Shown: positions 6,305 through 7,217 of the stretch, piece by piece
How positions within the stretch are numbered: position 1 is the stretch's first letter
Layout: every line of letters begins with the position of its first letter
Assembly (NCBI GenBank): GCA_938023895.1
Contig: CALJDH010000243.1
Coordinates: 1 to 7,217 of the forward strand
Reading direction: 5' to 3'
Length of the DNA: 7,217 nt
DNA from: an uncultured Aliiroseovarius sp.
GTDB taxonomy: Bacteria > Pseudomonadota > Alphaproteobacteria > Rhodobacterales > Rhodobacteraceae
Translations under genes and position numbers: made by a program
Notes under the pieces: generated by a model
The model's input: only the letters and a program-made list of their open reading frames with translations
Told to the model about the DNA's origin: nothing
The model's database searches: none

Positions 6305-6958
6305 ATGAGTGCCCCAGAAAATCGTCGCGGCCTTCTTATCATCCTGTCCTCGCCCTCCGGCGCGGGGAAATCGACGCTGGCCAAGCGGCTAATGGAATGG
6401 GACCCGACGCTCAGCTTCTCGGTCTCGGCCACGACCCGCGCGCCGCGTGACGGCGAGGTCGACGGCAAGGATTACCACTTCGTCGAAGAAGCAAAGTTCA
6501 AGGACATGGTAATCAAAGGTGAGATGCTGGAACACGCCCACGTCTTCGGGAACTTCTACGGCTCGCCCGCCGAACCCGTGCGCCGCGCCATCGAAAGCGG
6601 CAAGGACGTGTTGTTTGACGTGGACTGGCAGGGAGAGGTGCAGATCCGCAATTCCTCGATGGCGTCGCATTCCCTGTCGATCTTCATCCTGCCGCCCTCG
6701 ATCACCGAACTGCGGTCCCGTCTGGTCGGCCGTGGTCAGGACAGTGACGAGGTGATTCAGAAGCGGATGCAGAAAAGCTGGGACGAGATCAGCCATTGGG
6801 GCAGCTATGACTACGTGCTGGTAAACGACGATCTGGAAGAGACGGCGCAGAAGCTGATCACCATTGTCGAGGCCACCCGCCAGCGCCGTAATCAGCAGCC
6901 CAGCCTGCTGGACCACGTGCGCAAGCTGCAAGCCGAGTTTGAGGAGGGAGACGCATGA
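6305..6958 (+). CDS. gmk: Guanylate kinase
   Basis: This cytoplasmic enzyme phosphorylates GMP (and dGMP) to GDP with ATP, an essential step in GTP and dGTP supply. The 217-residue length is typical. The P-loop is [10 protein letters not shown] (15-24). The GMP-binding region includes [20 protein letters not shown] (41-60) with Arg45, Arg48 and Tyr57, plus GEMLE (72-76) and YGS (85-87). DVDWQG (105-110) is the family's conserved D-x-D/W-x-Q-G element. The lid is near 137-155 ([19 protein letters not shown]). The start at 6305 is set by GGAG at 6294-6297, inside the last codons of yicC, seven bases upstream. An in-frame ATG at 6263 would lie within yicC and lacks family support. The 3' end overlaps the next gene by ATGA. 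Confidence 0.98.
   Translation: MSAPENRRGLLIILSSPSGAGKSTLAKRLMEWDPTLSFSVSATTRAPRDGEVDGKDYHFVEEAKFKDMVIKGEMLEHAHVFGNFYGSPAEPVRRAIESGKDVLFDVDWQGEVQIRNSSMASHSLSIFILPPSITELRSRLVGRGQDSDEVIQKRMQKSWDEISHWGSYDYVLVNDDLEETAQKLITIVEATRQRRNQQPSLLDHVRKLQAEFEEGDA
6942..6947 (+). promoter_or_regulatory. Consensus ribosome binding site inside the end of gmk
   Basis: AGGAGG, a perfect anti-Shine-Dalgarno complement, lies seven bases before the ATG at 6955 while also encoding Glu-Glu-Gly near the C-terminus of guanylate kinase. With the ATGA stop/start overlap it predicts efficient coupled translation of the carbonic anhydrase family gene. Confidence 0.75.
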
Positions 6959-7217
6959 TCTATGAATTGGACGGGATCGCCCCGGAACTCGCCGAAGACG
7001 CGTTCATCGCGCCAGATGCCAACCTGATCGGCAAGGTGCAGATCGATTCGAAAGCCTCGGTCTGGTTCGGCTCGACCCTGCGTGGCGATAACGAGCTGAT
7101 CCATGTGGGCGCGGGCTCGAACGTGCAGGAGAATTGTGTCTTCCACACCGATATGGGCTTTCCCCTGACCATCGGTCAGAACGTCACCGTGGGCCACAAA
7201 GTGCTGCTGCACGGCTG
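6955..7217 (+). CDS. Gamma carbonic anhydrase family protein (C-terminus outside window)
   Basis: The first 87 codons of a left-handed beta-helix protein of the gamma carbonic anhydrase family (YrdA/PaaY/CaiE-like) are present; full-length members have about 170-190 residues. Hexapeptide-type turns are visible in [13 protein letters not shown] (18-30) and in the stretch [17 protein letters not shown] (36-52). The conserved RGD is at 43-45. The three zinc-ligand histidines of the family are present at His64 (CVFHTD), His81 (VGHKV) and His86 (LLHG). The protein would form trimers with metal at subunit interfaces. Many members of this subgroup have no demonstrated carbonic anhydrase activity, so the reaction is uncertain. 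It is the third gene of the yicC-gmk unit, coupled through ATGA at 6955-6958. Confidence 0.93.
   Translation, partial: MIYELDGIAPELAEDAFIAPDANLIGKVQIDSKASVWFGSTLRGDNELIHVGAGSNVQENCVFHTDMGFPLTIGQNVTVGHKVLLHG

Noticed and set aside
6389..6931. Minus-strand open frame (180 codons) opposite gmk
   Set aside because: It is an antisense shadow of a fully conserved guanylate kinase; the product looks compositionally biased and has no domain.
1..7217. CRISPR arrays, tRNA or rRNA genes, insertion sequences, phage or toxin-antitoxin genes
   Set aside because: I saw no regularly spaced repeats, cloverleaf-like segments, transposase motifs or terminal inverted repeats. Every stretch longer than 300 bases is occupied by a conserved coding gene.

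Overview
The window is a stretch of ordinary chromosome from a GC-rich alphaproteobacterium, most likely a marine Rhodobacteraceae (Roseobacter-group) species. This rests on four things: the style of the proteins (a roseobacter-type LivK-like binding protein, a PAS_5 protein, a class II DAHP synthase), the yicC-gmk-gamma carbonic anhydrase cluster, the strong GC bias at third codon positions, and promoters with TTG-type -35 boxes. The assignment is pattern recognition and was not tested by any search. I see no mobile element, phage gene, CRISPR array, tRNA or rRNA.

Layout. Bases 1-1110 (minus) hold most of a periplasmic branched-chain-amino-acid-type ABC binding protein, whose C-terminus lies beyond the left edge. 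Bases 1212-2707 (minus) are a two-gene unit: a GlxA-type regulator (DJ-1/PfpI-like domain plus AraC helix-turn-helix) and a GNAT acetyltransferase coupled to it by a GTGA overlap. Divergent from it, 2944-4317 (plus) encodes class II DAHP synthase, the first enzyme of aromatic amino acid synthesis. The 236-base gap between the two has plausible back-to-back promoters. A strong, probably bidirectional hairpin terminator at 4338-4371 separates the DAHP synthase from a convergent PAS_5-domain gene (4422-5246, minus).

Across a 160-base AT-rich gap starts a plus-strand operon: yicC (endoribonuclease family), gmk (guanylate kinase, 4 bases downstream) and a gamma-class carbonic anhydrase family gene (ATGA overlap with gmk, cut by the right edge). 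The tight spacing and the ribosome sites buried in the preceding genes point to one translationally coupled transcript.

Functionally the window mixes housekeeping (aromatic synthesis, GDP formation, RNA turnover) with nutrient uptake and two sensory or regulatory genes. No undescribed multi-gene system is evident. The points most worth a second look are the regulatory gap before yicC, which has two near-matches to the CtrA binding site; the divergent regulator/aroG control region; and the coupled regulator-acetyltransferase pair.
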